Assembly (NCBI GenBank): GCA_016932995.1
Contig: JAFGBU010000010.1
Location: 172,523 to 236,522, forward strand
Source: Desulfovibrionaceae bacterium
Lineage (GTDB): Bacteria > Desulfobacterota > Desulfovibrionia > Desulfovibrionales > Desulfovibrionaceae
Direction: 5' to 3'
Length of the DNA stretch: 64,000 bases
In this document: in pieces, positions 51,852-60,870 of the stretch
How positions within the stretch are numbered: position 1 is the stretch's first letter
Layout of the letters: every line of letters starts with the position of its first letter
Program-made: the position numbers and the translations under genes
Notes under the pieces: generated by a model
What the model saw: the letters and a program-made list of their open reading frames with translations, nothing else
Told to the model about the DNA's origin: nothing
Database searches by the model: none

Positions 51852-53279
51852 TTGGTCCCCAGAGAGCACGGCGAGTCCGCCCGGCCCCTGCAGTTCGTCA
51901 AGGTTTTGTCCTGGCTGTTTCTGCTCTTGATCATCGGCTCGAGCCTGGGCCTGTCGGTGCTCATCTCCAACTACGCCGAGAGGACGCTTTTGGCCAAGCA
52001 GAAGCAGTTCAGCCTGCTTCTGGCCGAGAACCTGAGCCACCAGATATACACCCGCTTCGCCTGGCCGACCATTGTCGGCTACGGCAAGATCAGCCTCAAG
52101 AACAAGGAGCAGTTCGCCCGCCTGGACCAGGTCGTGCGCTCGACCATCCACAGCTTCCACGTGGTGGACGTGCGCATCTACGACCTGGAGGCCAAGGTCT
52201 CCTACTCCACGGACCCCGAGGTCCAGGGCCGGTCCGGCCTGGCCGGGTCCGAGTTCAGGCGCGCCCTGGAAAAGAACGAACCGGCCTTTGAGCTGGCCAG
52301 CAGCATGTCCTGGTTCAGGGCCCTGTTCCAGTTCAGCCTGAGGCCCGGGAGCATGGTCCTCAAGGCCACCTACCCCCTGAGGGCCGAGCGCGTGCCGGGC
52401 GCGGGGATCGAGAACCCGCTCATGGGCATCCTGGAGTTCACCCAGGACATCACCGAGGACTACATGGCGGTGATCAACTTCGAGCGCCTGGTGGTCGGCT
52501 CGAGCCTTCTGACCTCGCTGATTTTGTTCTTCGTGATCATGACCATCCTCAGGCGGGCGGACCGCCTGAACCTCCAGCGGCTCAGGGAGAAGGAGCGCCT
52601 GGAGCGCGAGCTCCTGGAGCAGGAGAAGCTGGCCGGCATGGGCCGGGTGGTCGCGGGCGTGGCCCACGAGATCAGAAACCCCCTGGGCATCATCCAGAGC
52701 AGCTCCGAGCTGGTGCTCAAGAAGCTTCGGGCCGAGAACAGCCCGCACGCCCGGCTCCTGGAGGCGGTGCACGAGGAGGCCAAGCGGCTCTCGCGCACGG
52801 TGAACGACTTTCTGGACTACGCCCGGCCCAAGAAGCCCGGCCAGGACGACGTGGACGTGTCCAGGGTCCTGGACCAGGTCGCGGTGTTCCTCAAGACCGA
52901 GTGCGAGAAGCACGGCGTGGCCCTGGTCAGCGAGCTGTCCCCCGGGGCGGTGGTCAAGGGCGACAAGGACCTGCTCTACCGGGCCTTCTACAACGTGGTC
53001 TCCAACGCCATCCAGGCCCTGGACGGCCCGGGCGAGATACGGCTCTGGGCCGCGCCGGAGCCGGGCGGGGTCCGGGTCTCGGTGACCGACACCGGGCCGG
53101 GCTTTCCCCGGGAGCACATGGACAACCTCAAGGACCCCTTCTTCACCACCAGGGACACGGGCACCGGCCTCGGCCTGGCCATCGTGGGCAGCATCCTGGA
53201 GAGCCACGGGGCCAGCCTCTCGCTCTCCAACGCCGAGGGCGGCGGGGCCAGGGCGGAGATATTCTTTCCCGCGGCCTGA
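51852..53279 (+). CDS. Membrane sensor histidine kinase
   Basis: 475 residues. Membrane segment 1 is at about 17-39, a periplasmic sensor of about 170 residues follows, and segment 2 is at 213-233. The phospho-acceptor His272 is in VVAGVAHEIRNPLGIIQSS, and the HATPase has NVVSNAIQAL, VTDTGPGFP and TGLGLAIVGSILESHG. The start is a TTG at 51852 with AGGGG upstream, just after the pgi stop. Its partner is almost certainly the NtrC-type regulator that follows. The sensed signal is unknown. Confidence 0.92.
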   Translation: MVPREHGESARPLQFVKVLSWLFLLLIIGSSLGLSVLISNYAERTLLAKQKQFSLLLAENLSHQIYTRFAWPTIVGYGKISLKNKEQFARLDQVVRSTIHSFHVVDVRIYDLEAKVSYSTDPEVQGRSGLAGSEFRRALEKNEPAFELASSMSWFRALFQFSLRPGSMVLKATYPLRAERVPGAGIENPLMGILEFTQDITEDYMAVINFERLVVGSSLLTSLILFFVIMTILRRADRLNLQRLREKERLERELLEQEKLAGMGRVVAGVAHEIRNPLGIIQSSSELVLKKLRAENSPHARLLEAVHEEAKRLSRTVNDFLDYARPKKPGQDDVDVSRVLDQVAVFLKTECEKHGVALVSELSPGAVVKGDKDLLYRAFYNVVSNAIQALDGPGEIRLWAAPEPGGVRVSVTDTGPGFPREHMDNLKDPFFTTRDTGTGLGLAIVGSILESHGASLSLSNAEGGGARAEIFFPAA

Positions 53280-53356
53280 GCGCCCGGGCGGCGTGTTGCA
53301 ATTGCCGTCCGTTTTGGTAGGCTCTGCCTGCCCGAATCTGCACCAAGGAACCGACC

Positions 53357-54730
53357 ATGCCCGGCGACATCCTGGTCCTCGACGACGAGAAGAACTACCT
53401 CCTGGTCCTGGAGTCCATCCTCTCGGACGAGGGCTACAAGGTCACGGCCCTGTCCGATCCGGAGATGGGCCTGGCCTTCCTGGAGGAGTCCGAGGTCGAC
53501 GTGCTGCTCACGGACATGAAGATGCCCAAGCTCTCGGGCCAGGACGTGCTGGAGCACGTCAAGAGGGGCTACCCGCACATCCCGGTGATCATCATGACCG
53601 CGTTCGGGAGCATCGAGTCCGCGGTGGAGGCCATGCGCGTCGGGGCCTTTGACTACATCACCAAGCCCTTTGCCAACGAGGAGCTTCTGCTCTCGGTGAC
53701 CAAGGCCATGTCCTTCGCCAAGACCCAGCAGGAGAACATCCTCCTGCGCCGGCAGGTCCAGGAGCGCTTCGGCCCGGACAACATCGTGGCCCGGGGCAAG
53801 CCCATGCGCCAGGTCCTGGAGATGGTCCAGAGGGCCGCGCCGAGCAAGAGCACGGTGCTCATCAGCGGCGAGTCGGGCACGGGCAAGGAGCTCATCGCCC
53901 GGGCCATCCACAACCTCTCGCCGCGCAGCAGCGGCCCCTTTGTCTCGGTCAACTGCATGGCCCTGAACCCCGGGGTCCTGGAGTCCGAGCTCTTCGGCCA
54001 CGAAAAGGGCTCGTTCACCGGCGCGGTGTCCAGGCGCCGGGGCCGGTTCGAGGCCGCGGACAAGGGCACCCTGTTTCTGGACGAGATCGGCGAGCTGTCC
54101 CCGGACCTGCAGGTCAAATTGCTGCGCGTGCTCCAGGAGCGGACCTTCGAGCGGGTGGGCGGCGAGGAGCCGGTGGAGGTGGACATCCGCATCGTGGCCG
54201 CGACCAACAAGGACCTCCAGCAGGCCGTGGCCAAGGGCGAGTTCCGCGAGGACCTGTTCTACCGGCTGAACGTGGTCAGCGTGGAGCTGCCGCCCCTGCG
54301 CGAGCGGCGGGAGGACATCCCCTTTCTGGCCGATCACTTTTTGGAGAAGTTCGCCAGGGAGAACGACAAGCCCGTGAGCGGCTTTTCGGCCGCGGTCATG
54401 GACTACCTCACGGCCTTTGAGTGGCCCGGGAACGTGCGCCAGCTGGAGAACATCATCGAGCGCTGCGTGGTCTTGGGCTCGGGCGAGGTCATCGAGGCCG
54501 AGGACCTGCCCCCGGAGATCAAGGACGAGGAATCGCAGTTCAAGAGCGCGGTGGACCTGCTGCCCGCCAAGCTGGACCTGGCCCAGACCCTGGAGAAGAT
54601 CGAGGCCGCGGTCATCCGCCGGGCCCTGGCCAGGAGCGGCTTTGTCCAGGTCAAGGCGGCCGAGCTTCTGGGCGTGTCCAAGAGCCTGCTCCAGTACAAG
54701 CTCAAGAAGTACAACATCTCGGCCAGGTAG
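53357..54730 (+). CDS. Sigma-54-dependent response regulator (NtrC family)
   Basis: 457 residues. The receiver has Asp9/Asp10, phospho-acceptor Asp53 (LLTDMKMP) and Lys103 (ITKPFA). The AAA+ domain has Walker A GESGTGKE (171-178), Walker B TLFLDEI (239-245) and the sigma-54 contact loop GSFTGA (218-223), where the usual first Ala is Ser; this change is found in working members. A Fis-type helix-turn-helix ends the protein (AAELLGVSKSLLQYKLKKY). It pairs with the kinase just upstream. Its target promoters are unknown. Confidence 0.95.
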   Translation: MPGDILVLDDEKNYLLVLESILSDEGYKVTALSDPEMGLAFLEESEVDVLLTDMKMPKLSGQDVLEHVKRGYPHIPVIIMTAFGSIESAVEAMRVGAFDYITKPFANEELLLSVTKAMSFAKTQQENILLRRQVQERFGPDNIVARGKPMRQVLEMVQRAAPSKSTVLISGESGTGKELIARAIHNLSPRSSGPFVSVNCMALNPGVLESELFGHEKGSFTGAVSRRRGRFEAADKGTLFLDEIGELSPDLQVKLLRVLQERTFERVGGEEPVEVDIRIVAATNKDLQQAVAKGEFREDLFYRLNVVSVELPPLRERREDIPFLADHFLEKFARENDKPVSGFSAAVMDYLTAFEWPGNVRQLENIIERCVVLGSGEVIEAEDLPPEIKDEESQFKSAVDLLPAKLDLAQTLEKIEAAVIRRALARSGFVQVKAAELLGVSKSLLQYKLKKYNISAR

Positions 54731-54770
54731 GCCCGCGTCCGCGGACAGGCGCCTTGCAACCCGGTTTTTT

Positions 54771-57644
54771 ATGAACCCCATTCAGGACTACGTCGCCGCG
54801 CTCTTGGCCTCCGAGCGGCTCGGGCCGCAGGTGGTCCACCATCGCTTCCTGCCCGGCGCGGAGGCGCGCTTCGCCGCGGCCGCCAGGCCCTGGCCAGCGG
54901 CCCTGCAAGACCTGCTCAAGGCCAAGGGCCTCGGGCGGCTCTACAGCCACCAGGCCCGGGCCGTGGACCTGGTGCGCTCGGGCAGGCACGTGGTCCTGGC
55001 CACGCCCACGGCCAGCGGCAAGACCCTGGCCTACGCCCTGCCCATAATCGAGCAGTGCCTGGCCGACCCCGGGTCCAGGGCCCTGTACCTGTCCCCGCTC
55101 AAGGCCCTGGCCCAGGACCAGCTCAGGGCCTTTTCCGAGCTGGTCGCGCCCCTTGAGGACCGCGCCCCGAGCGCGGCCGTGTACGACGGCGACACCTCGG
55201 ACCACCGGCGCAGAAAGATCAGGAACGACCCCCCGAACCTGGTCCTGACCAACCCGGAGATGGTCCACCTCTCGCTTCTGCCCCACCACGGGGCCTGGGC
55301 CGGGCTGTTCGCCGGGCTGACCCACGTGGTCGTGGACGAGGTCCACACCTACCGCGGCCTGCTCGGCTCGCACATGGCCATGGTCCTGCGCCGACTCTTG
55401 CGCGTCTGCGGCCACTACGGGTCCAGCCCGACCCTGGTCTTCTGCTCGGCCACGGTGGGCAACCCGGCCGAGCTCTGCGGCCTGCTCAGCGGCCTTGAGG
55501 TCGTTGCGCTGACCGAGTCCGGCGCGGCCCGCAGCGGCCGGCACATGGTCTTTGTCAATCCCCTGGAGGGCGCGGCTAGGGCGGCCATCCAGCTGCTCCA
55601 GGCGGCCCTGGCCAGGGAGCTTCGGACCATCGTCTACACCCAGTCGCGCAAGCTGACCGAGCTCATCGCCATGTGGGCCAGGCAGCGCTCAGGGCCGTAC
55701 GCGGGACGCATCAGCGCCTACCGGGCCGGGTTCCTGCCCGAGGAGCGCCGGGACATAGAGGCCCGCCTGGCCTCGGGCGAGCTCCTGGCCGTGGTCTCGA
55801 CCAGCGCCCTGGAGCTGGGCATCGACATCGGCGGCCTGGACCTCTGCCTCCTGGTCGGCTACCCGGGCACGGTCATGGCCGCCATGCAGCGCGGCGGCCG
55901 GGTGGGCCGCGGCCCGCGCGACTCGGCCGTGGCCCTCGTGGCCCAGGAGGACGCCCTGGACCAGTACTTCATGCGCCACCCCGAGGACTTCTTTTCCAGG
56001 CCCCCGGAGGACGCGGTCCTGAACCCCCACAACCCGGTGGTCATGGCCAGGCACCTGGTCTGCGCCGCGGCCGAGCTGAGCCTCAAGCTCAACGGCCCGC
56101 TCCTGGCCGAGCCCCAGGTCCGGGACCGGGCCCTGCAAATGGCCGCCCAGGGGGAGCTGCTCATGAGCGAGGACGGGCTTGAGCTCTTCTCCCTGCGCAA
56201 GCGGCCGCACCGGGACCTGGACCTGCGCGGCGCGGGCAAAAGCCTGCGCATTAGGACCGTTGGCCCGGACCCGGGCCGGGAAGCGGCCGAGGGCGAGGAG
56301 ATCGGGACCATCGACGGGCACCGGGCCTTTCGCGAGACCCATCCCGGCGCGGTCTACCTGCACCGGGGCCGGACCTGGCTGGTCCGGGACCTGGACCTGG
56401 CCGCGGGCGAGGTGCGCGCGCGCCAGGCCAGGCTCGGCTACTACACCCGGGTGCGCGGCAACAAGCAGACCGAGATACTGGAGACCGTGTCCGGGCAAAC
56501 GGTCTTCGGGACCAGGGTCTTTTTCGGCCGGCTCAGGGTCACCGAGAGGGTCACCGGGTTCGAGAAGCGCGCGGTCAGGGGCGGCCGCTGCCTGGGCGTG
56601 AGCCCGCTCGACCTGCCGCCCCTGGTCTTCGAGACCGAGGGCCTGTGGTTCGAGGTCCCGGACCGGGTCAGGCGGCTGACCGAGCAGAACTGCCTGCACT
56701 TCATGGGCGCGATCCACGCCCTGGAGCACGCGGCCATCGGCATCCTGCCCCTTTTGGTCATGACCGACAGAAACGACCTGGGCGGGGTGTCCACGCCCCT
56801 GCACCCCCAGGTGGGCACGGCCGCGGTCTTCGTGTACGACGGCGCGCCCGGCGGGGCCGGGCTGTCCAGGCAGGCCTACTTGAAGGCCGCGGAACTGCTT
56901 GAGGTCACCCTCAAGGCGGTCAGGGAGTGCCCCTGCGAGCTGGGCTGCCCGTCATGCGTGCACTCGCCCAAGTGCGGCTCGGGCAACCGGCCCATGGACA
57001 AGGCCGGAGCGGTCTTTGTCCTGGAGCAGATACTGGGCTCCGTCCCGGAGCGGGACCAAGGGCCGGTCATTGCCCGGCCCAAGGAGCCCGAGCCGGTCGA
57101 GGGGCCCGGCCCCGCAAGGTTCGCGGTCCTGGACCTGGAGACCAGGCGCTCGGCCCAGGAGGTCGGGGGCTGGAACCGGGCCGACCTGATGGGCCTGAGC
57201 GTGGCCGTGGTCTACGACTCCACGAGCGGGGCCTTCAGCGACTTCGGCCAGGACCGGGTGGACGAGCTGGCCGCGCGGCTGGAGGGCTTCGACCTGGTGA
57301 TCGGCTTCAACCTGCTGCGCTTCGACTACAGCGTGCTCTCGGGCCTGAGCGCATACGACTTCGCCTCCCTGCCGACCCTGGACCTCTTGGCCAGCATCCA
57401 TTCCAGGCTCGGCTACAGGATAAGCCTGGACAACCTGGCCCGGGCGAGCCTGGGCCGGGGCAAGACCGCGGACGGGCTAAAGGCCCTTGAGTGGTGGAGG
57501 CAGGGCCGGCTGGACCTGATCACCGAGTACTGCCGCCAGGACGTGGCCGCGACCCGCGACCTGTACCTGTTCGGCAGGGACAACGGGTTCGTGCTCTTCA
57601 CGGCCAAGTCCGGGCAAAGGGCGCGCGTGCCGGTCGACTGGTGA
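54771..57644 (+). CDS. mrfA: MrfA-like superfamily 2 helicase fused to an MrfB-like exonuclease domain
   Basis: 957 residues. The helicase has Walker A ATPTASGKT (78-85), DEVH at 189-192, FCSATVGNP and QRGGRVGRG (373-381). A DUF1998 region follows, with cysteines at about 720, 722, 726, 729 and 735. These mark the MrfA (YprA) family, which in Bacillus subtilis repairs mitomycin-damaged DNA with a separate nuclease, MrfB (YprB). Here residues 783-935 form an RNase H-like exonuclease domain with LDLE (788-790), Asp852 in LLRFDY and Tyr920-Asp924 in EYCRQD, so the two are joined in one chain. The start is the ATG at 54771, though its ribosome binding site is weak. It follows the response regulator by 40 bases. 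Confidence 0.9.
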   Translation: MNPIQDYVAALLASERLGPQVVHHRFLPGAEARFAAAARPWPAALQDLLKAKGLGRLYSHQARAVDLVRSGRHVVLATPTASGKTLAYALPIIEQCLADPGSRALYLSPLKALAQDQLRAFSELVAPLEDRAPSAAVYDGDTSDHRRRKIRNDPPNLVLTNPEMVHLSLLPHHGAWAGLFAGLTHVVVDEVHTYRGLLGSHMAMVLRRLLRVCGHYGSSPTLVFCSATVGNPAELCGLLSGLEVVALTESGAARSGRHMVFVNPLEGAARAAIQLLQAALARELRTIVYTQSRKLTELIAMWARQRSGPYAGRISAYRAGFLPEERRDIEARLASGELLAVVSTSALELGIDIGGLDLCLLVGYPGTVMAAMQRGGRVGRGPRDSAVALVAQEDALDQYFMRHPEDFFSRPPEDAVLNPHNPVVMARHLVCAAAELSLKLNGPLLAEPQVRDRALQMAAQGELLMSEDGLELFSLRKRPHRDLDLRGAGKSLRIRTVGPDPGREAAEGEEIGTIDGHRAFRETHPGAVYLHRGRTWLVRDLDLAAGEVRARQARLGYYTRVRGNKQTEILETVSGQTVFGTRVFFGRLRVTERVTGFEKRAVRGGRCLGVSPLDLPPLVFETEGLWFEVPDRVRRLTEQNCLHFMGAIHALEHAAIGILPLLVMTDRNDLGGVSTPLHPQVGTAAVFVYDGAPGGAGLSRQAYLKAAELLEVTLKAVRECPCELGCPSCVHSPKCGSGNRPMDKAGAVFVLEQILGSVPERDQGPVIARPKEPEPVEGPGPARFAVLDLETRRSAQEVGGWNRADLMGLSVAVVYDSTSGAFSDFGQDRVDELAARLEGFDLVIGFNLLRFDYSVLSGLSAYDFASLPTLDLLASIHSRLGYRISLDNLARASLGRGKTADGLKALEWWRQGRLDLITEYCRQDVAATRDLYLFGRDNGFVLFTAKSGQRARVPVDW

Positions 57645-57724
57645 GCCCCGGGCCCGCGGGTCCTTGACCCAGGGGTCTTTTGGCGGCTATCCGGATCTTC
57701 AAAGGATTCCCGACAGGAGGGGAG

Positions 57725-58576
57725 ATGAGCGAGATCTTCGGGCAGAGCGTCCGGTTCCACAAGATGCAGGGCTGCGGGAACGACTTCGTGGTCATCGACA
57801 ACCGCGGGCTCAATGTGCCTGCCGCGGACATGCCCGACTGGGCGGTCAAGGTCTGCCGCCGGGCCTTTGGCGTGGGCGCGGACGGGCTGTTCTTTCTGGA
57901 GCCCGCGCCAAAGGACTCCGGGCTCGACTATCGCTGGCGGTTCTTCAACTCCGACGGCTCCAGGCCCGAGATGTGCGGCAACGCCTCGCGCTGCGCGGCC
58001 AGGCTGGCCCACGCCCTGGGCCTGGCCGGGGAGGTCCAGGTCTTCGGCACGGACGCCGGGCCGATCAAGGCCCGGGTCTTTCCGGGCACGGACCAGGTCA
58101 AGGTCCAGCTCCCCAGGCCCAGGGACGTGCGCCTGAACCTCGAGCTCGAGGTCAACGGCGAGGCCATGTCCGTGCACTTCGCCAACACCGGCGTGCCCCA
58201 CGTGGCGGTCTTTGTCCGGGACGTCTCCCGGATCGACGTGCCGACCATCGGGGCGGCGATCCGCTTTCATCCCGAGTTCGCCCCGGCCGGGACCAACGTG
58301 AACTTCGTCCAGGTCAAGGACCCGGCGGCCATGCTCGTGCGCACCTACGAGCGCGGGGTGGAGGCCGAGACCTACGCCTGCGGCACGGGCGTGTCCGCGG
58401 CCCAGGTCCTGGCCAACGCCCTGGGCCTGACCGGCCCGGAGGCCAGGGCCACGACCTCGGGCGGGGAGACCCTGGCCGTGAGCCTGGAGAGCGGCGAGCT
58501 GTTCCTCACCGGCTCGGCCCAGCTGGTGTTCTCGGGCGAGCTGTTTCTGGAGCCCCTGGGCCTGAAGCTGCCCTGA
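57725..58576 (+). CDS. dapF: Diaminopimelate epimerase
   Basis: 283 residues. Converts LL- to meso-diaminopimelate for lysine and cell wall. Both catalytic cysteines are present, in RPEMCGNASRCAARL and YACGTGVSAAQVLA, and the N-terminal MQGCGNDFVVID motif is intact. The start is the ATG at 57725 after GGAGG; an upstream in-frame ATG at 57680 is less likely. A strong hairpin follows the stop. Confidence 0.97.
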   Translation: MSEIFGQSVRFHKMQGCGNDFVVIDNRGLNVPAADMPDWAVKVCRRAFGVGADGLFFLEPAPKDSGLDYRWRFFNSDGSRPEMCGNASRCAARLAHALGLAGEVQVFGTDAGPIKARVFPGTDQVKVQLPRPRDVRLNLELEVNGEAMSVHFANTGVPHVAVFVRDVSRIDVPTIGAAIRFHPEFAPAGTNVNFVQVKDPAAMLVRTYERGVEAETYACGTGVSAAQVLANALGLTGPEARATTSGGETLAVSLESGELFLTGSAQLVFSGELFLEPLGLKLP

Positions 58577-58598
58577 ACCCGGGGTTCGGGCCGGGAGA

Positions 58599-58642
58599 CG
58601 CGAGCGGGGCGGGCCGGGTCTTCCCGGCCCGCCCCGCTCGCG
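58599..58642. terminator. Perfect 20-bp GC hairpin between convergent genes
   Basis: Arms at 58599-58618 and 58623-58642 are exact reverse complements of 20 bases, with a TCTT loop. It begins 22 bases after dapF and lies 18 bases from the stop of the convergent small gene, so it can end transcription from both sides. There is no T run on either side, which is unusual for an intrinsic terminator, though the stem is very stable. Confidence 0.7.
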
Positions 58643-58660
58643 GAATCGAAGCCCTTGGCC

Positions 58661-58867
58661 TCAGCAGTCGTGGAAGTCCTTGTTTATGTACAGGCAGAGG
58701 TCAAAGAGGTTGTTGACCATCTCCTCGACCAGGTCTTCGGTCTCCATGTCGCAGCCCACGGTCTTGTTGATGATCTTTGAGAACAAGAGCCCGATGAGCT
58801 GATCGTCGTAGTGGGTCCAAATCTTGTTGCCGGCCGGGAATTTCCTGTCGAAACCATAGTAGTACAT
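58661..58867 (-). CDS. Small conserved-looking protein of unknown function
   Basis: 68 residues, start MYYYGFDRKFPAGNKIWTHY and end LCLYINKDFHDC. It is rich in aromatic and acidic residues, with helical stretches and three cysteines (about residues 39, 58 and 68). It is less GC-biased at the protein level than shadow frames, and a GGAG lies upstream of its ATG. It lies alone between the dapF hairpin and rex. I do not recognise it. Confidence 0.55.
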   Translation of the reverse strand: MYYYGFDRKFPAGNKIWTHYDDQLIGLLFSKIINKTVGCDMETEDLVEEMVNNLFDLCLYINKDFHDC

Positions 58868-59047
58868 GCGTTCGAAGCTCCGGGGAGTTGGACGTTCCGG
58901 GCCGGACGGGATCGGCGCGCCGCCCTCAGGGGCTGTATCGACACGGCCGGGCCCGGACTTTAGCCTTTGGGGCCCGCGGCCGGGCGCAAGGGGCGGTTTT
59001 TAAAAGGCTGATCAACGCGAGGGGATGCAGGCCGCCTGAGAGGGTCC

Positions 59048-59686
59048 CTAGGCCTTGTTGGCCTCCTGGTTGATGTAAAAGGCCACGGCATAGAGGTGGT
59101 GCGAGAAGTCCACGTACTCCACCGGGATGTTGGCCGGGACCTCGAGGCGGGCCGGGGCAAAGGTGACGATGCCCCGGACCCCGGCCTCGATCAGGAAGTT
59201 GGCGGCGCGCTGGGCCCTTTCCGGGGGGGTGCTGATGAAGCCCACCTCCACGTCCAGGGAGGGAACGACCTCCTTGATGCGGCTCAGGCACATGACCTCG
59301 ATGCCCTTGATGACCAGTCCGATGCGGTCCGGGTCGCAGTCAAAGGCGGCCTTGATGACAAAGCCCTTGCGCGGGATGTCGCGGTGCTTCATGAGCGCCC
59401 GGCCGAGGTTTCCCACGCCGACCAGGGCGCAGTTCCATACCCGGTCAATGCCCAGGGAACGTTTTATGGAGGTGATGAGCTCCTGGATGTAGTAGCCCAC
59501 GCCCCGGACCCCGAACTCTCCGAAGTAGGCCAAATCTTTGCGTATTTGCGAGGAATTCACCGAGCAGGCCTGGGCCAGCTTTTCGGACGAGACCACCTCC
59601 ACTCTGTCGCGGCGCAGGCTTTCAAGGACCTGCACGTAAACCGCAAGGCGGCCTATGGTCGCCTTTGGTATTCGCTTGCTCTTCAC
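59048..59686 (-). CDS. rex: Redox-sensing transcriptional repressor Rex
   Basis: 212 residues. The N-terminal winged helix (VSSEKLAQACSVNSSQIRKDLAYFGEFG split over helices) binds DNA, and the Rossmann part (LVGVGNLGRALMKH) binds NADH or NAD+. Rex dimers leave DNA when NADH rises. The start is a GTG at 59686. An imperfect palindrome resembling a Rex operator lies 27 bases upstream, suggesting autoregulation. In Desulfovibrio, rex lies next to atpE-atpB and Rex controls energy-metabolism genes, which matches the order here. Confidence 0.95.
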   Translation of the reverse strand: MKSKRIPKATIGRLAVYVQVLESLRRDRVEVVSSEKLAQACSVNSSQIRKDLAYFGEFGVRGVGYYIQELITSIKRSLGIDRVWNCALVGVGNLGRALMKHRDIPRKGFVIKAAFDCDPDRIGLVIKGIEVMCLSRIKEVVPSLDVEVGFISTPPERAQRAANFLIEAGVRGIVTFAPARLEVPANIPVEYVDFSHHLYAVAFYINQEANKA

Positions 59687-59712
59687 CTTGGCCCTGCCTT
59701 TTCGCCCCGCGC

Positions 59713-59730
59713 ATGTGAAATTTTTAACAT
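59713..59730. promoter_or_regulatory. Rex-operator-like palindrome upstream of rex
   Basis: ATGTGAA-ATTT-TTAACAT matches the Rex consensus TTGTGAA-N4-TTCACAA at 11 of 14 arm positions. It lies between the atpE terminator and the rex start, where self-repression would be expected. Confidence 0.5.
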
Positions 59731-59741
59731 GAGCTGGGGAG

Positions 59742-59775
59742 AAAAAAGGAGGCCAAAAGGGGCCTCCTTTTTTTT
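59742..59775. terminator. Bidirectional-type terminator between atpE and rex
   Basis: A GGAGGCC / GGCCTCC stem (59748-59754 and 59761-59767) with an AAAAGG loop is flanked by six A on one side and eight T on the other. Read leftward it ends atpE transcription and leaves rex under its own promoter. Confidence 0.88.
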
Positions 59776-59801
59776 ACCGACCTTGATATTCCTGAACGGC
59801 T

Positions 59802-60134
59802 CTAGGCTCCCAAGGGCTTGACGAAGAGCAGGATCAGGTTGACGACCAGGGCGTAGATCGCCAGGGACTCGATGAAGGCCAGGCCCAGGATCAGGGTGAC
59901 GGTGATCTTGCCGCCGGCCTCGGGGTTGCGGGCGGTGCCGTCGCACGCGGCCTTCAGGCCGACGCCCTGCCCGATGCCGCACAGACCGGCCGCGACGCCC
60001 ATGCCCAGGGCGGTCGCCCAGGCGGCGTAGGGGCCGACGACCAGGGTGGCGGCCGCCTCGTCAGCGGCAAGGGCCGCGGTGGCGACGAGAACCATGGCCA
60101 GCGTGTTCAGAATCACTTTCAAGGACTTGCTCAT
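59802..60134 (-). CDS. atpE: ATP synthase Fo subunit c
   Basis: 110 residues, longer than the usual 75-85. The first 23 residues look like a cleavable signal ([20 protein letters not shown]), then two membrane helices follow. The ion-binding carboxylate is Glu89 in [14 protein letters not shown]. Gln56 in GIGQGVG and Ser90 and Tyr94 recall sodium-binding rings, but the motif I proline is replaced by Cys and the position after Ser is Leu, so ion specificity is unclear. It lies 50 bases after atpB and is followed by a terminator. Confidence 0.95.
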   Translation of the reverse strand: MSKSLKVILNTLAMVLVATAALAADEAAATLVVGPYAAWATALGMGVAAGLCGIGQGVGLKAACDGTARNPEAGGKITVTLILGLAFIESLAIYALVVNLILLFVKPLGA

Positions 60135-60184
60135 TACAGATTCCTCCTAAACTATTGTTTTGGTGCGAAACCATTTCCCCGGGT

Positions 60185-60865
60185 TTAGTGGGCGTGCTCC
60201 AGGGCCCCCTTCAGGTAGATCATCGGCAGGATGAAGAAGATGAAGGCCTGAATGGTCTTGGCCAGCAGGAACAGGAAGTACATGGGTATGGTCGAGAACA
60301 CCGGGGCCAGGAAGAACAGGAGCATGAGCACGATCTCCTCGCCCTTGATGTTTCCGAACAGCCGCAGGGTCAGGGACAGGGGCCGCGACAGGTGGCTGAC
60401 GAACTCGATGATGAGCATCAGCGGGGCCAGGGCGGCCATGGGCCCCATGAAGTGCTTGATGTACCCGAACCCCCAGCGCTTGATGCCCAGGAAGTTGTAG
60501 TACAGGAAGACGAAGACGGCCATGGCCGCGTTGGTGTTCACGTTGGCCGTGGGCGCGTCGCAGCCCGGGATCAGGCCGATGTAGTTCATGGTCACGATGA
60601 ACACGAACAGGGTGCACAGGACCGGGAAGACGGTGCGGCCCTGCTCGCCCACGTTGGTGACCACGAAGTCTTCCAGACCGTTGATGACGATCTCGAAGAA
60701 GTTCTGAAGCCCGCCCGGAATCAGGCTCAGCCGGCTGCGCACGAGCACTCCGCAGAGGAACAGGATGGTCATGGCCATCCAGGTGTACCAGACGTGGATC
60801 GGGATATGCACTCCGAGGGCGTTGTTTATGAGGTCGAAATACAGCAGCGGATGCATTTTTTCCAT
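60185..60865 (-). CDS. atpB: ATP synthase Fo subunit a
   Basis: 226 residues with five or six membrane helices. The essential Arg is in [14 protein letters not shown], and the C-terminal helices ([27 protein letters not shown] split) complete the half-channels. The ATG at 60865 is supported by AAGGAGG. It follows atpI by 5 bases. Confidence 0.95.
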   Translation of the reverse strand: MEKMHPLLYFDLINNALGVHIPIHVWYTWMAMTILFLCGVLVRSRLSLIPGGLQNFFEIVINGLEDFVVTNVGEQGRTVFPVLCTLFVFIVTMNYIGLIPGCDAPTANVNTNAAMAVFVFLYYNFLGIKRWGFGYIKHFMGPMAALAPLMLIIEFVSHLSRPLSLTLRLFGNIKGEEIVLMLLFFLAPVFSTIPMYFLFLLAKTIQAFIFFILPMIYLKGALEHAH

Positions 60866-60870
60866 TGTAG

